This document shows, piece after piece, positions 17,878 to 26,867 of a stretch of 64,000 nucleotides of DNA. The notes beneath the pieces are model-generated. The model saw nothing but the letters and a program-made list of their open reading frames with translations, ran no database searches and was not told the DNA's origin. The DNA is taken from positions 969,659-1,033,658 of the forward strand of contig BQKD01000001.1 of assembly GCA_022834735.1 (NCBI GenBank), read 5' to 3'. Source of the stretch: Erysipelotrichaceae bacterium OPF54 (GTDB taxonomy: Bacteria > Bacillota_I > Bacilli_A > Erysipelotrichales > Erysipelotrichaceae). The position numbers and the translations under genes were made by a program. The number at the start of each line of letters is the position of its first letter. Within the stretch, counting starts at the first letter, position 1.

Positions 17878-19112
17878 TGGATCAAACCGACAAGGAAAAA
17901 ATCGCTTTATGGAAATTCGGGATCATCGCTCCTGTCATTTCCGGCACTCATCCTTTTTCGACAAACCGTCAGTTTTACCGTCATCTTGCCGAAAAAGAAT
18001 TCGAAAACCCGGTCTCCGGTGTCAAAAAATCATTTTCATGGCAGACTTTCGCTCACTGGGCCTATGAATACCGTTCCGGCGGATTCGATGGACTGATTTC
18101 CCGTCCCAGGAGCGACAAGGGGACTTCCCGAACTCTGAGTCCCGAGGCGCAGGAACGCATCATCGCTCTGCGCCGGCAGTATCCGCGCATCATCAATACG
18201 GTCCTGCGTGCGCGGCTCATCGAAGAAGGGTTTATCCCGGCCCGCGTTTCCCAGTCCACGATCGATCGTTTCGTGCGTTCTCTGCCTCAGAGCCGTCTCG
18301 AACCGATCCATCAGGGAAAAGAGCGCAGAGCGTTCGAGAAAGAATTTGCCAACCAGGTCTGGCAGGCCGATACATCCTATCTATACAGGCTGGCCGGACA
18401 CAGGCTGTATCTGGTTTCTATCCTGGATGACGCATCCCGGATGATCGTGGGCTGGGGAATCTTTGAAGCCGATACGGCCGTCAACTTTCAGAAGATCCTG
18501 AAGAACGCGGTCATGACTTACGGGATCCCGTCTGTACTGTATGTAGACAATGGTTCGCCTTATGACAACCACCAGCTGAATATGATCTGTGCAAGACTGG
18601 GGGTCGCCCTGGTGCATGCGCCGGTGCGGGACGGAAGCGCGAAAGGAAAACAGGAGCGCGCATTCCGAACGTTCAAGGACCACTGGCTGCGCTGTTCGGA
18701 CTGGAATGCCTATCAGACGATCGAAGAGGTCCGGGAATCTTTCGGGGACTATCTTCAGAAATACATCAACTGCCAACACGCTTCGCTGAAAGATATGACG
18801 CCGCGCCAGCGCTATCTGAAGGATGCACAGCGGTTCCGCTTCCTTCCTGACGAAGCGGTGGAACAGTATTTCCTGCATACGTACGAAAGAAAGGTGAGGA
18901 CCGATTCGACACTCGTGATCGACGGGATCAGCTACGAGGTGCCGGCCGAATACATGCGCGAGACAGTAAAGGTGAAGATGGATCCCGAAGACAGGAGAAA
19001 GGCCTGGCTGCTAGGGATGGACGGAAAGCTGATCCCGATCCGGACGGTCGACAAGGTGGAGAACAGCCGGATCAGAAGAAGGCAGCACATGCGCTTCAGA
19101 GAGGAGGAGTAA
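17878..19112 (+). CDS. tnpA: DDE transposase (integrase core)
   Basis: 411 residues from ATG 17878, which has AAAGGAGG upstream; an open frame continues further 5' but overlaps the zinc-finger gene and lacks a ribosome site. N-terminal helix-turn-helix segments (about 50-140) precede an RNase H-like core with D164 (WQADTS), D224 (YVDNGS) and E260 (KGKQER), the DDE triad. It cuts and joins the transposon ends. The partner ATPase gene follows after 1 nt. A C-terminal beta-barrel (VRTDSTLVIDGISYEVP) is typical of Tn552/Mu-type transposases. Confidence 0.88.
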
Positions 19113-19113
19113 T

Positions 19114-19920
19114 ATGGAAGCCAAAGTATTTTACGGACTGAAGCAGATGCCGTTCGAGAAAGAAACGAAATATCACAAATTATACCGGAGCGAAGATACG
19201 GCGAACCTGAAAGGACGGCTGGACTACCTGAAAAAAGCGAAAGGGATCGGATTGTTCACAGGAAGTCCGGGAACAGGAAAAACATCGGCCATCCGCGAAT
19301 TTGCCGGCAGTCTGAACCCGTCGCTGTACAAAGTGGTCTACATCCAGATGTCTACGGTATCGGTCATCGACTTTTACCGGCAGCTGGCCTGCGGGCTGGG
19401 GCTGGAGCCCAAATTCAGAAAGAGCGACCTGTTCCGGCAGGTACAGGAAGCCATCGAATACATGGCAAAAGAAAAGAAGTGCACGCCGGTCATCGTGATC
19501 GACGAAGCGCAGTATCTGAGCACGAGCGTCTTCAACGATCTGACCATGCTCCTCAATTTCGAGATGGACTCGAAGAACTACTGTATCCTGATCCTGAGCG
19601 GGCAGACGAGCCTGAACACGATCCTGAAAAAGCAGGTGCATGACGCCCTGCGCCAGAGGATCGTGATCAATTATTTCATGGAAGGTCTGAAAGGAGAAGA
19701 GGCACAGGAATATGTGGATTTCTGCATGAAAGAATGCGGAAGCAGAGAAAAGGTGTTCGAAGAAGACGCGGTGCGTGCCGCATATAATATCGCAGGCGGA
19801 TCAATCCGGAAACTGAACAATCTGTTGTCGAAATGCCTGATCGAAGGAGCGAACGAAGAAAAGCGGATCATCGACGCAGAGATCGTGATGAAAGCACATA
19901 ACGAAGTAGAACTGGGGTGA
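19114..19920 (+). CDS. tnpB: AAA+ transposition ATPase (ExeA/TniB-like)
   Basis: 268 residues with Walker A GSPGTGKTSA (50-59), Walker B VIVIDEAQYL and sensor LILSGQTSL, the layout of TnsC/TniB/ExeA-type ATPases. In Tn552-like elements this protein binds target DNA and stimulates the transposase. AGAGGAGGAG precedes the ATG and lies in the end of the transposase gene, so the two are translated together. Length agrees with the ~271-residue Tn552 ATPase. The alternative, a secretion ATPase, is excluded by context. Confidence 0.87.
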   Translation: MEAKVFYGLKQMPFEKETKYHKLYRSEDTANLKGRLDYLKKAKGIGLFTGSPGTGKTSAIREFAGSLNPSLYKVVYIQMSTVSVIDFYRQLACGLGLEPKFRKSDLFRQVQEAIEYMAKEKKCTPVIVIDEAQYLSTSVFNDLTMLLNFEMDSKNYCILILSGQTSLNTILKKQVHDALRQRIVINYFMEGLKGEEAQEYVDFCMKECGSREKVFEEDAVRAAYNIAGGSIRKLNNLLSKCLIEGANEEKRIIDAEIVMKAHNEVELG

Positions 19921-19926
19921 GAACAT

Positions 19927-20214
19927 ATGAAAGAAGATGAACGGATGTTGATCAACTGGCCGACGACGAGAAAAGTGATGATCGAACAGCTGAAAAGAGC
20001 GATGAAGATGTACGGAGCCTATAAACTGAGCAATGAAGAGCTGATGTATTTTGTAGAAAACTATATGAATAATTTTGGCCATTTATTCTTCAAGAATGAT
20101 TTCGAGATCCATCCGTCGATCAGAAAAGCGCTGGGAAAGAGGAACAGCTGGATCCTGGCATGTATAGTGGAAAGAGTATACCAGAAAGAATTCGAGAACA
20201 TAGGAAATTATTGA
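19927..20214 (+). CDS. Small unknown protein of the DDE/ATPase transposon
   Basis: 95 residues, 6 nt after the ATPase stop, with GGTGAGAAC before the ATG. Rich in lysine, glutamate and methionine, mostly helical, no membrane span and no cysteines. I do not recognise the family. Its position as the last gene before the terminator and its shared codon use argue that it is a transposition accessory, for example a target-selection or regulatory partner, but nothing in the sequence proves this. Confidence 0.7.
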   Translation: MKEDERMLINWPTTRKVMIEQLKRAMKMYGAYKLSNEELMYFVENYMNNFGHLFFKNDFEIHPSIRKALGKRNSWILACIVERVYQKEFENIGNY

Positions 20215-20217
20215 TTA

Positions 20218-20247
20218 AAAGCCGTTTTTGACAAGACGGCTTTTTTT
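20218..20247 (+). terminator. Terminator of the transposon operon
   Basis: AAAGCCGT (20218-20225) pairs with ACGGCTTT (20236-20243), followed by four more Ts. Confidence 0.88.
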
Positions 20248-20281
20248 GAACAGAAAGAAATAAAATAAAATGCTTCTGAAG

Positions 20282-20386
20282 CCAAAATAAAGCGAGGCCG
20301 GACAAAATAAAGTGCGTTTCTCTTCCAGATGTGTATAAAAATATTTGACGTTTCCGACTAACAGAATTTGACGCGCTACATTTTTA
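20282..20386 (+). repeat. Right end of the DDE/ATPase transposon with subterminal repeats
   Basis: CAAAATAAAG(C/T)G occurs at 20283-20294 and 20302-20313, and TTTGAC at 20344-20349 and 20367-20372. These look like transposase-binding sites. The terminal repeat GACGCGCTACA ends at 20380 and the duplication TTTTTA follows at 20381-20386. The rest of 20248-20418 holds no gene; bases 20387-20418 are original chromosome. Confidence 0.65.
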
Positions 20387-20502
20387 TAGCGAAGCAATCA
20401 AGTAGCGGTCCATAAATAGTAAGCGGGAAAAAGAACCGCGTATAGTTAAAGGCCCCTGTCTGTGAGATACTTCTCGCAAATAGGGGCCCTTTTTCTTTCG
20501 GG

Positions 20503-22152
20503 TTATACGCATTGTTCTTTGACTTCTGCATTCCACGGCATCATCTGATCAAGGATCTCGTCACTCAGCTGCCCGATCTTTCCCCTCAGTTTTTCCAACA
20601 CGTACAGTATGTATTTGTACGGTACCAGTCCGTTGGCTTTCGCACTTTCTACGACCGAATACAGTACGCCGCAGCTTCGGGCTCCTCTCGGACTTCCCGA
20701 GAACAGCCAGTTGCGCCGTCCGATCGCGAAGCTTCGGATCGTTCTTTCCGATAACGAATTGGTCATCGGTACATTGCCGTCTTTTAGATAAATCTTCAGT
20801 CCTTCTTCGTTATCTACCAGATAATTCAGGGCCTGTTTTTCCTTTTGGGTTGTCCAGCCTTCTGTGGCCAGGGCTGTTTTTGCGCACACGAAAACCTGCT
20901 CCACGAGCCCTCCTTCGCGCAGCATCCTTTCTTCTTTTCGTTCTTTTGGCTTCAGTTTCTGAAGCTTCGCTTCGATACGGAAAATCTTCATGATCTGTGT
21001 AAGTATCTTCACTGACACGGATCCTGCTGCTTCCTTCAGGCCTTCCAGAGCATCTACAAAGTACCTTCTGGCATGAGCCCAGCACAGTGCTCTTTCGTCA
21101 TGATCGACCTGATTGTATCCGGCATAGTCGTCTGTGATCAATATCCCTGCGAATCCTTCCAGATAATCGGCGGCATACTTTCCGCCTCTTCCGGGCTGAT
21201 AGTCGAACAGCCGCATCGGATGTTCGCTTTCCTGTATCGAACTGTACACCCACATATACGACTTGTTCGTATTCCTGCGCCCCTCTTCCTTCATGACCTG
21301 GATGGTCGTTTCGTCGCAGTGTATATACTCCTCTTTCAGCAGGTGACTTTTCATCCGTTCGATCAGCGGTTCGAAATAACTCTCCGATCCCAGCATCACC
21401 CAGTTGGACATCGTTCTTCGGCTCACAGGAAGCTTCCAGCTCTTCCATTCCTTTTCCTGCCGGTAATAGGTCACGCCTTTGACAAACCGTTCGTTGGCCA
21501 CATAGGCCAGGGCCTGCGCGCTCGCAAAAGAATCGGGGATCAAAGCGGCCGGCGCGTCTGTCTTATAAAGAACGCCTTCCCCGTCATTCATGCAGGCAGG
21601 GCAGGCGTAGGTTTCTGTATAAATGTCTTCGATGATGATCTGCGCAGGGAGGACCTTTACGATCGTGTGCGCTTTCTCTTCGCCCACCTTGATCATTTCT
21701 TCTCCGCAATATGGACATTTCTTTTCTTCTTCGGTCGCTTCGATCACCACTTTTTCATGCGGAAGGGAGTCCAGGTCGTCCGTACGGTTCGGACAGCGGC
21801 GGCGCTCATGCGCCTTGACTGTCCCTGTACGTTCTTCCTGTTTCGGTTCCGGATAATCCATAGTGAACAGAGGTTCCATATTGGCCATCATCTCAAGCGC
21901 GGCTGCCTTTTCGCTCTTCCGGCCGAAAAGCATCTTCTGAAGCTTGCGGATGATCTCGTCCTTCTGTTCGATCTTATCGTACAGCTTTTCGATCAGTTCC
22001 GATTGTTTCTCGATCTGCTCGGACTGTTTTTTCAGCTGCTCGTTCATGATTTCCAGAATCTTTTGAATTTCTATGCTGGATCCGTTGTCCTGTGCGAAGT
22101 AACCATCTTTCATGACCCGACTATAACACACTTGGAAAGGCTTTTCCATCAC
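20503..22152 (-). CDS. tnpC: IS66 transposase TnpC
   Basis: 549 residues. N-terminal coiled coil (QLKKQSEQIEKQSELIEKL), a leucine/lysine-rich LFGRKSEK motif, a zinc finger (CPYCGEEM then ACPAC), and the DDE core with HCDETTIQV, ITDDYAGYN and the glutamate in NSLSERTIRSF. This is the normal IS66 transposase plan and length. The start overlaps the end of tnpB by four bases. It is transcribed leftward within the element. Confidence 0.96.
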   Translation of the reverse strand: MMEKPFQVCYSRVMKDGYFAQDNGSSIEIQKILEIMNEQLKKQSEQIEKQSELIEKLYDKIEQKDEIIRKLQKMLFGRKSEKAAALEMMANMEPLFTMDYPEPKQEERTGTVKAHERRRCPNRTDDLDSLPHEKVVIEATEEEKKCPYCGEEMIKVGEEKAHTIVKVLPAQIIIEDIYTETYACPACMNDGEGVLYKTDAPAALIPDSFASAQALAYVANERFVKGVTYYRQEKEWKSWKLPVSRRTMSNWVMLGSESYFEPLIERMKSHLLKEEYIHCDETTIQVMKEEGRRNTNKSYMWVYSSIQESEHPMRLFDYQPGRGGKYAADYLEGFAGILITDDYAGYNQVDHDERALCWAHARRYFVDALEGLKEAAGSVSVKILTQIMKIFRIEAKLQKLKPKERKEERMLREGGLVEQVFVCAKTALATEGWTTQKEKQALNYLVDNEEGLKIYLKDGNVPMTNSLSERTIRSFAIGRRNWLFSGSPRGARSCGVLYSVVESAKANGLVPYKYILYVLEKLRGKIGQLSDEILDQMMPWNAEVKEQCV

Positions 22153-22511
22153 ACAATATATGCACGTTTTCGTGCTGGACGAATCGCATTTTTCTGTACA
22201 ATGCTCAGTCCGTCAAGCAGCCATCTGAGCTCCTGTTCGCTCAGCGCAATGACTTCTTCCTCCGTTCTGGGCCATTGAAATTTTCCGTTCTCTAGACGCT
22301 TGGTGATGAGCATGAACCCATCCTCTTCCCAAAGCAGTCCTTTGATGGTGGAAGTCTTTCTGCCGCAGAACAGGAAGAGGATATTCTGACGCGGGTCCAG
22401 CTTCATGGAAGATTGAACCAGCAGGCACAGGCCGTCAATGCCTTTGCGCAGATCCGTGTAGCCGGGACGGATGTACACATGATCGATGCGGTTAAAATCA
22501 AGAGATCTCAT
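22149..22511 (-). CDS. tnpB: IS66 accessory protein TnpB
   Basis: 120 residues with the family motifs VYIRPGYTDLRKGIDGL, NILFLFCGRKTSTIKGLLWE and a final WLLDGLSI, the standard TnpB (Orf2) of IS66 elements, needed for transposition in studied members. It overlaps tnpA by four bases upstream and tnpC by four bases downstream, showing coupled translation of all three genes. Confidence 0.95.
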   Translation of the reverse strand: MRSLDFNRIDHVYIRPGYTDLRKGIDGLCLLVQSSMKLDPRQNILFLFCGRKTSTIKGLLWEEDGFMLITKRLENGKFQWPRTEEEVIALSEQELRWLLDGLSIVQKNAIRPARKRAYIV

Positions 22512-22696
22512 AATGAATCGAGGACCGTTCGAATCAGCACCGGTTCCGTATGATTATGGATATAGATCTTGCCTTTGGAAGACTGAATAACGATAGCTGG
22601 CCGATCCGATCCGGTTTGTTTCCTGGGACCCGGATCAGGAAGGCGGACTTCAGCAAAAGAAGAATAGGTATTCGAATTCTGTTTTGATTCGCTCAT
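22508..22696 (-). CDS. tnpA: IS66 accessory protein TnpA (short form)
   Basis: 62 residues, shorter than the ~100-130 residues usual for IS66 TnpA. It keeps the C-terminal part IVIQSSKGKIYIHNH typical of the family but has no obvious helix-turn-helix in front. A GGAGG ribosome site lies 7 nt before the ATG, within the 3' arm of a hairpin (22704-22743). The four-base overlap with tnpB supports it being a real gene. Confidence 0.75.
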   Translation of the reverse strand: MSESKQNSNTYSSFAEVRLPDPGPRKQTGSDRPAIVIQSSKGKIYIHNHTEPVLIRTVLDSL

Positions 22697-22703
22697 GAAA
22701 AAA

Positions 22704-22743
22704 CCTCCAGTTCATAGCATCAATATACTCAATGAACTGGAGG
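22704..22743 (-). promoter_or_regulatory. Hairpin covering the tnpA ribosome site of the IS66 element
   Basis: On the minus strand CCTCCAGTTCAT (22743-22732) pairs perfectly with ATGAACTGGAGG (22715-22704), followed by TTTTTT and the tnpA start. The 3' arm contains GGAGG, the tnpA ribosome site, and the stem plus T6 also has terminator form. Transcripts entering from outside would fold this hairpin; those starting inside the loop would not. Confidence 0.7.
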
Positions 22744-22906
22744 CTGAATACCCGCGGTTCTTTTTCCCGCTTACCATAAATATCGCATTATTTAACAATT
22801 TATTTAATAAAAATGTGACAACTCACCAATAAACGATTGAAAACAGTACAAAATGAATATACCATAACCATATGGGTGTTACACAAGAGGGAGAGAGGAA
22901 CACAAA

Positions 22907-25900
22907 GTGAGAAAAAAAGACTATTCATTGCTAATCGCAGCATTTATCGGATTGAGCAGCGGCTGGGCCGTGTTGAATCAGGACGTGCTGGCAGCAGAAG
23001 AGGAATTTGATCAGGAGAGCCAGGAGATACAGGCTGAACCACAAACTGACGAAGAGGATACAGGATCAGAAAACGGCACGAACAATGTCAATAGTTTGCC
23101 GGATCCGGAGGGGACAGAGAACGGCAGCGACATCAGTTCAGATCCGGGAAAGGATCAGAAAGATCAACTGGATGACGAAGATCCTGATGAATCTGAAGAA
23201 CCTGAAGAATCAGGAAAAGAGACATCGCTCAGCGTGAACGAACAACCTTCGAAACCATTGGGAACGGCAGAGAAGGTCGAAGGGCCGGAAGAATCTTTAG
23301 CAGAAACAGTTTCTGTAAATACAGTACCGAAAAAAACGGCAGTAGCGGCCGCACCGGCAAAAGTCGCCAATGTATTGAACGGCTGGAACGGCAACAAGTA
23401 TTATGAAAACAATGTGATGGCGGTCGGGGAAAAGAAGATCGGGAACGAACTTCATTTGTTCGATAATGACGGCAATCCATTGTCGGGATTCATGTATTAT
23501 AACGGAAAATATTTATATTGCGATGCGCAAGGTAAGATCCTAAAAGGATCACATACGATCGGAAATTACAGCTTTACTGCCGATGAATCCGGAAATATAT
23601 ACTCTTCTACTTTGAATAATGTGCCGTATTATAATCAAAAAGATGGCCGTTGGGGCAATCAATATATTGGCGGATATACTGTCGGTTCAACAGGATGTGT
23701 TGTCATGGCAGCCACTTCGATCGTCAACTATTTTACAGGAAGCAACTACTCACCTCTGGATTTAGCCAATTTACTGCATTCTGAAGGCTATTATAATTCA
23801 TCTATGGAAGGAACGAAATCGTCAGTATGGAAGTTCATAGCCAATAAATTCGGATTGACATACCAGAACAATTTATCGAAACAAGATGCAGAAAAGGCTT
23901 TAAAAGAAGGAAAAATCGTAACTGGAGCCGTTGGATATAGTCAATGGTGTCCATATATCGGATATACTCATGAAATCTTCATGACAGGATACAATAATGG
24001 AACGACTTATATTTTTGATCCTCTTCATAGCGATAAATGCGGGAATGCTAGTATATCTTCAGTTTTTGCGGTTCTTTCTACTGAAATCGAGGATCTACGA
24101 GATAATGGACCACTATTTGCGATAGGAAAGAATACGATTTCTGTGATCAATACAGGGTTGGCTGACAAGGGAACGATCGTAATAGGAGATCAGGCCTATA
24201 CCGGAAATCCGGTCACAACTAAACCAATCGTTGGAATCTATCAGAATGGAAGCTATATCCAGCTGACAGAAGGAAAAGATTATACAGTGTCGTTTGCCAA
24301 TAATACGAAAGCCGGAGAAGCAACAGTAACAGTGACCGGAAAAGGTTTATATAAGGGGACGATATCTAAAAAGTTTTATATTGTTAATCCTACGTTAGTG
24401 AATTCGAATTATAACATCTCAACTAGTGGAGCTAATGGCTTAGTGTTGGATATTTTGTCTTCAGCAAAGTATACGGGAGGAAAATTACAACTCTATACTA
24501 GCAATAATACGTCAGCACAACAATTTGTGATTGAAAAGCAGGCTAACGGATATTATACAATACGCAATAAAAATTCTGGATTATATCTGGCAACGGTTTC
24601 TGACTGGAGAAAACTCAATAATGGATTACAAATTACTCAGCAGAATTATAAAGACGACAAATCAAGCTGGTGGATGCTTCGTTCGACAGCAAATGGATAT
24701 ATTATTTCTTCAGCATGGGATACTCAATATGTAATGGATGTTCAGAATGGAGCTTATAAAAATGGATCTAAAATTCAGCTTTTTCAAAGCAATGGAACTA
24801 AGGCACAACTTTGGAAATTAACTGATCTTAATGCAAAGAAGAATGAGATGGACAGGTTAGCTGCTCAAAACGCAAAAACACTATCCGATGGTTATTATAC
24901 GATTGCAACGATGATGAATACCGGAAAAATGCTGGATGTATTCAATGCCAGCAAAACGAATGGAGCGAATATTCAGATTTATTCCAGTAATGGAACTGAT
25001 GCACAGTTGTTCCAGGTAAGCCATTCGGGAAATTATGTAAAGATAATGAATGTTTCATCGGGAAAAGTTCTCGATGTGGCCGGTGGAGTTGCAAAACCAA
25101 ATACGAATGTTCAGCAATTTCAATGGAATGGAAGTGAATCTCAACTGTGGATCGCTGTATCAACTAATACTGGCATCAAATTGATTTCTGCACTGGATAA
25201 GAATTTGGTGTTGGATCTGAATAACGGATATACGAGCAATGGGACCAATGTTAAAGTATATACAAGCAATGACTCGAAAGCTCAGAGATGGAAATTTAAT
25301 AAAGTGGAAGATCCTAAGACTGTGCTTGACAGGTTGGCTGCCCAAAATGTAAAAACATTATCCGATGGTTATTATACAATTGCTACGATGATGAATACCG
25401 GAAAAACGCTGGATGTATTCAATGCCAGCAAAACGAATGGAGCAAATATTCAGATTTACTCCAATAATGGAACCGATGCACAGTTGTTCCAGGTAAGTCA
25501 CTCGGGAAATTATGTGAAGATAATGAATGTTGCATCGGGAAAAGTTCTCGATGTGGCTGGTGGAGTCGCAAAGCCAAATACGAATGTTCAACAATATCAA
25601 TGGGGTGGAGGAAGAAATCAACTGTGGATCGCTGTATCAACTAATACTGGCATCAAATTGATTTCTGCACTGGATAAGAATTTGGTGTTGGATCTGAATA
25701 ACGGATATACGAGCAATGGGACCAATGTTAAAGTATATACAAGCAATGACTCGAAAGCTCAGAGATGGAAATTTAATAAAGTGGAAGATCCTAAGGCTGC
25801 ACTCGATAGACTTGCGAAACAGAGCATAAAATATGTAGCAGAAGGTGAATATGAGATTCATTCAATGATTAATGAACAATATAATTTAGATGTTACAAAT

Positions 25901-26773
25901 GCGGATAAGAAAACTGGAGCGAATGTGCAACTTTATATTGATAACAATACAGATGCGCAAAGATGGAGAGTATCGTTTGATGAAAAAGGATATGCAATGC
26001 TTCAGAGTATTAATTCAGGAAAATTTTTAAGCTTAAATGGATCGAAAATTCAAAGTGGTGAAAACATAGTTCAATCTGATTTAGTAAATGAGAATCAAAA
26101 ATGGATTTTTACGTCACTCAATGGGGCGGTTCAAATTGTATCTGCCTTAAATAAGGATTATGTAGTGGATTTATCGGGAGCCCATTCTGTTAATGGCAGA
26201 AATATTCAATTATATGCCAATAATAGAACGAAAGCACAGCAATGGCGATTTGTTAACACAAAATTCTCAAATTCTTCTTTAGCCTATAAGTGGGTTCCTG
26301 CTAGTAAAGAAAACTACACAGTGGGTCGCGAAGGCTGTGAAATAACGAATATCACGATTCATCATATGGATGGAAAAGCTACTGCAGAATCTTGTGGTGC
26401 AGTTTTCCAGAATCCAAATCATGCTGCTTCTGCTCATTACGGAATTGGTTATAACGGAGAAATTTGTCAATATGTAGATGAGAAAGATACAGCATGGGCT
26501 AATGCAAATTGGGAGAGCAATAAGCACTCAGTAACTATAGAAAATTCTGACTGGACGCTAGCTCCAAATTATGTAATTTCTGATGCTACGATCAATTCAT
26601 TAATTCGTCTTGTAGCTGATATTGCCGCAAGGAATAATATAGGGAAACTTGTTTATGGACATAATATTAATGTTCATGGTGATATTGCAGCTACATCTTG
26701 CCCTGGACCATATTTGCGTGAAAAGCTTCCTGATATTATTCTTTCTTCGAATAAATTAAACGGATTCAATTAA
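22907..26773 (+). CDS. Secreted C39-like peptidase / RICIN repeats / amidase wall hydrolase
   Basis: 1288 residues, GTG start with GAGGGAGAGAGG before it. Signal peptide (1-30, ending VLAAEE), acidic Glu/Asp/Ser linker (30-150), short cell-wall-binding-like repeats (NGKYLYCDAQGKILKG), then a papain-fold C39-type peptidase with catalytic Cys near 264 (STGCVV) and His near 355 (YTHEIF). Residues about 495-1125 carry ricin-type beta-trefoil units (QxW motifs such as AQLWKL, AQRWKF). The C-terminus (about 1130-1288) is an amidase_2 domain with ITIHHMDGKA and TSCPGPY zinc ligands. It probably cuts peptidoglycan stem peptides and the amide bond while binding wall glycan. Two central units are near-identical copies (see repeat). 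Confidence 0.88.
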   Translation: MRKKDYSLLIAAFIGLSSGWAVLNQDVLAAEEEFDQESQEIQAEPQTDEEDTGSENGTNNVNSLPDPEGTENGSDISSDPGKDQKDQLDDEDPDESEEPEESGKETSLSVNEQPSKPLGTAEKVEGPEESLAETVSVNTVPKKTAVAAAPAKVANVLNGWNGNKYYENNVMAVGEKKIGNELHLFDNDGNPLSGFMYYNGKYLYCDAQGKILKGSHTIGNYSFTADESGNIYSSTLNNVPYYNQKDGRWGNQYIGGYTVGSTGCVVMAATSIVNYFTGSNYSPLDLANLLHSEGYYNSSMEGTKSSVWKFIANKFGLTYQNNLSKQDAEKALKEGKIVTGAVGYSQWCPYIGYTHEIFMTGYNNGTTYIFDPLHSDKCGNASISSVFAVLSTEIEDLRDNGPLFAIGKNTISVINTGLADKGTIVIGDQAYTGNPVTTKPIVGIYQNGSYIQLTEGKDYTVSFANNTKAGEATVTVTGKGLYKGTISKKFYIVNPTLVNSNYNISTSGANGLVLDILSSAKYTGGKLQLYTSNNTSAQQFVIEKQANGYYTIRNKNSGLYLATVSDWRKLNNGLQITQQNYKDDKSSWWMLRSTANGYIISSAWDTQYVMDVQNGAYKNGSKIQLFQSNGTKAQLWKLTDLNAKKNEMDRLAAQNAKTLSDGYYTIATMMNTGKMLDVFNASKTNGANIQIYSSNGTDAQLFQVSHSGNYVKIMNVSSGKVLDVAGGVAKPNTNVQQFQWNGSESQLWIAVSTNTGIKLISALDKNLVLDLNNGYTSNGTNVKVYTSNDSKAQRWKFNKVEDPKTVLDRLAAQNVKTLSDGYYTIATMMNTGKTLDVFNASKTNGANIQIYSNNGTDAQLFQVSHSGNYVKIMNVASGKVLDVAGGVAKPNTNVQQYQWGGGRNQLWIAVSTNTGIKLISALDKNLVLDLNNGYTSNGTNVKVYTSNDSKAQRWKFNKVEDPKAALDRLAKQSIKYVAEGEYEIHSMINEQYNLDVTNADKKTGANVQLYIDNNTDAQRWRVSFDEKGYAMLQSINSGKFLSLNGSKIQSGENIVQSDLVNENQKWIFTSLNGAVQIVSALNKDYVVDLSGAHSVNGRNIQLYANNRTKAQQWRFVNTKFSNSSLAYKWVPASKENYTVGREGCEITNITIHHMDGKATAESCGAVFQNPNHAASAHYGIGYNGEICQYVDEKDTAWANANWESNKHSVTIENSDWTLAPNYVISDATINSLIRLVADIAARNNIGKLVYGHNINVHGDIAATSCPGPYLREKLPDIILSSNKLNGFN
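24848..25795 (+). repeat. Tandem 477-bp RICIN-unit duplication within the hydrolase gene
   Basis: Two head-to-tail units of 477 bp (159 residues), about 24848-25318 and 25325-25795. The stretch 25142-25318 is identical to 25619-25795 over 177 bp as read by eye. The low divergence suggests recent duplication or ongoing gene conversion. Confidence 0.85.
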
Positions 26774-26777
26774 AGAA

Positions 26778-26819
26778 AAAGCCTTGAAACGCTTTTAAAT
26801 ATTGTTTCAAGGCTTTTTT
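26778..26819 (+). terminator. Terminator after the peptidase/amidase gene
   Basis: AAAGCCTTGAAAC (26778-26790) pairs perfectly with GTTTCAAGGCTTT (26804-26816), followed by Ts. Confidence 0.93.
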
Positions 26820-26831
26820 CTATAGTATAAT
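26802..26831 (+). promoter_or_regulatory. Possible promoter of the lysozyme-like gene
   Basis: TTGTTT (26802-26807), 18-bp spacer and TATAAT (26826-26831), 36 nt before the next ATG. The -35 box lies in the terminator stem of the previous gene, so termination and initiation signals are stacked. Confidence 0.45.
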
Positions 26832-26867
26832 TTACATATTATAAGGATAGGATCGAGAGGTATAAGA

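Larger units (their letters stand above)
17060..20380 (+). mobile_element. Tn552-like DDE + AAA ATPase transposon with zinc-finger gene
   Basis: The element carries four genes in one direction: a cysteine-rich zinc-finger protein, a DDE transposase, an AAA ATPase and a 95-residue protein. Its outer ends match in inverted orientation (TGTAGAGCGTC at 17060-17070; TGTAGCGCGTC read inward from 20380), and a CCTCGCTT-ATTT motif recurs inside both ends. Each end is flanked by the same six bases, TTTTTA (17054-17059 and 20381-20386). TG...CA ends with six-base duplications and a transposase-ATPase pair fit the Tn552 relatives. All reading frames are intact, so it may be active. Confidence 0.8.
20419..22774 (-). 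mobile_element. Complete IS66-family insertion sequence
   Basis: A 2356-bp element with perfect 22-bp terminal inverted repeats (20419-20440 and 22753-22774; outer bases GTAAGCGGGA) and three genes tnpA-tnpB-tnpC on the minus strand. It is flanked by a perfect 8-bp target duplication CATAAATA (20411-20418 and 22775-22782), the length IS66 elements make. Perfect ends, duplication and intact frames point to a recent insertion. Confidence 0.97.

Noticed and set aside
21073-22278. 401-codon plus-strand open frame across the IS66 genes
   Set aside because: Antisense to tnpC and tnpB, which have complete motifs and matching ends; the antisense product is low-complexity and Phe/Leu/His-rich.
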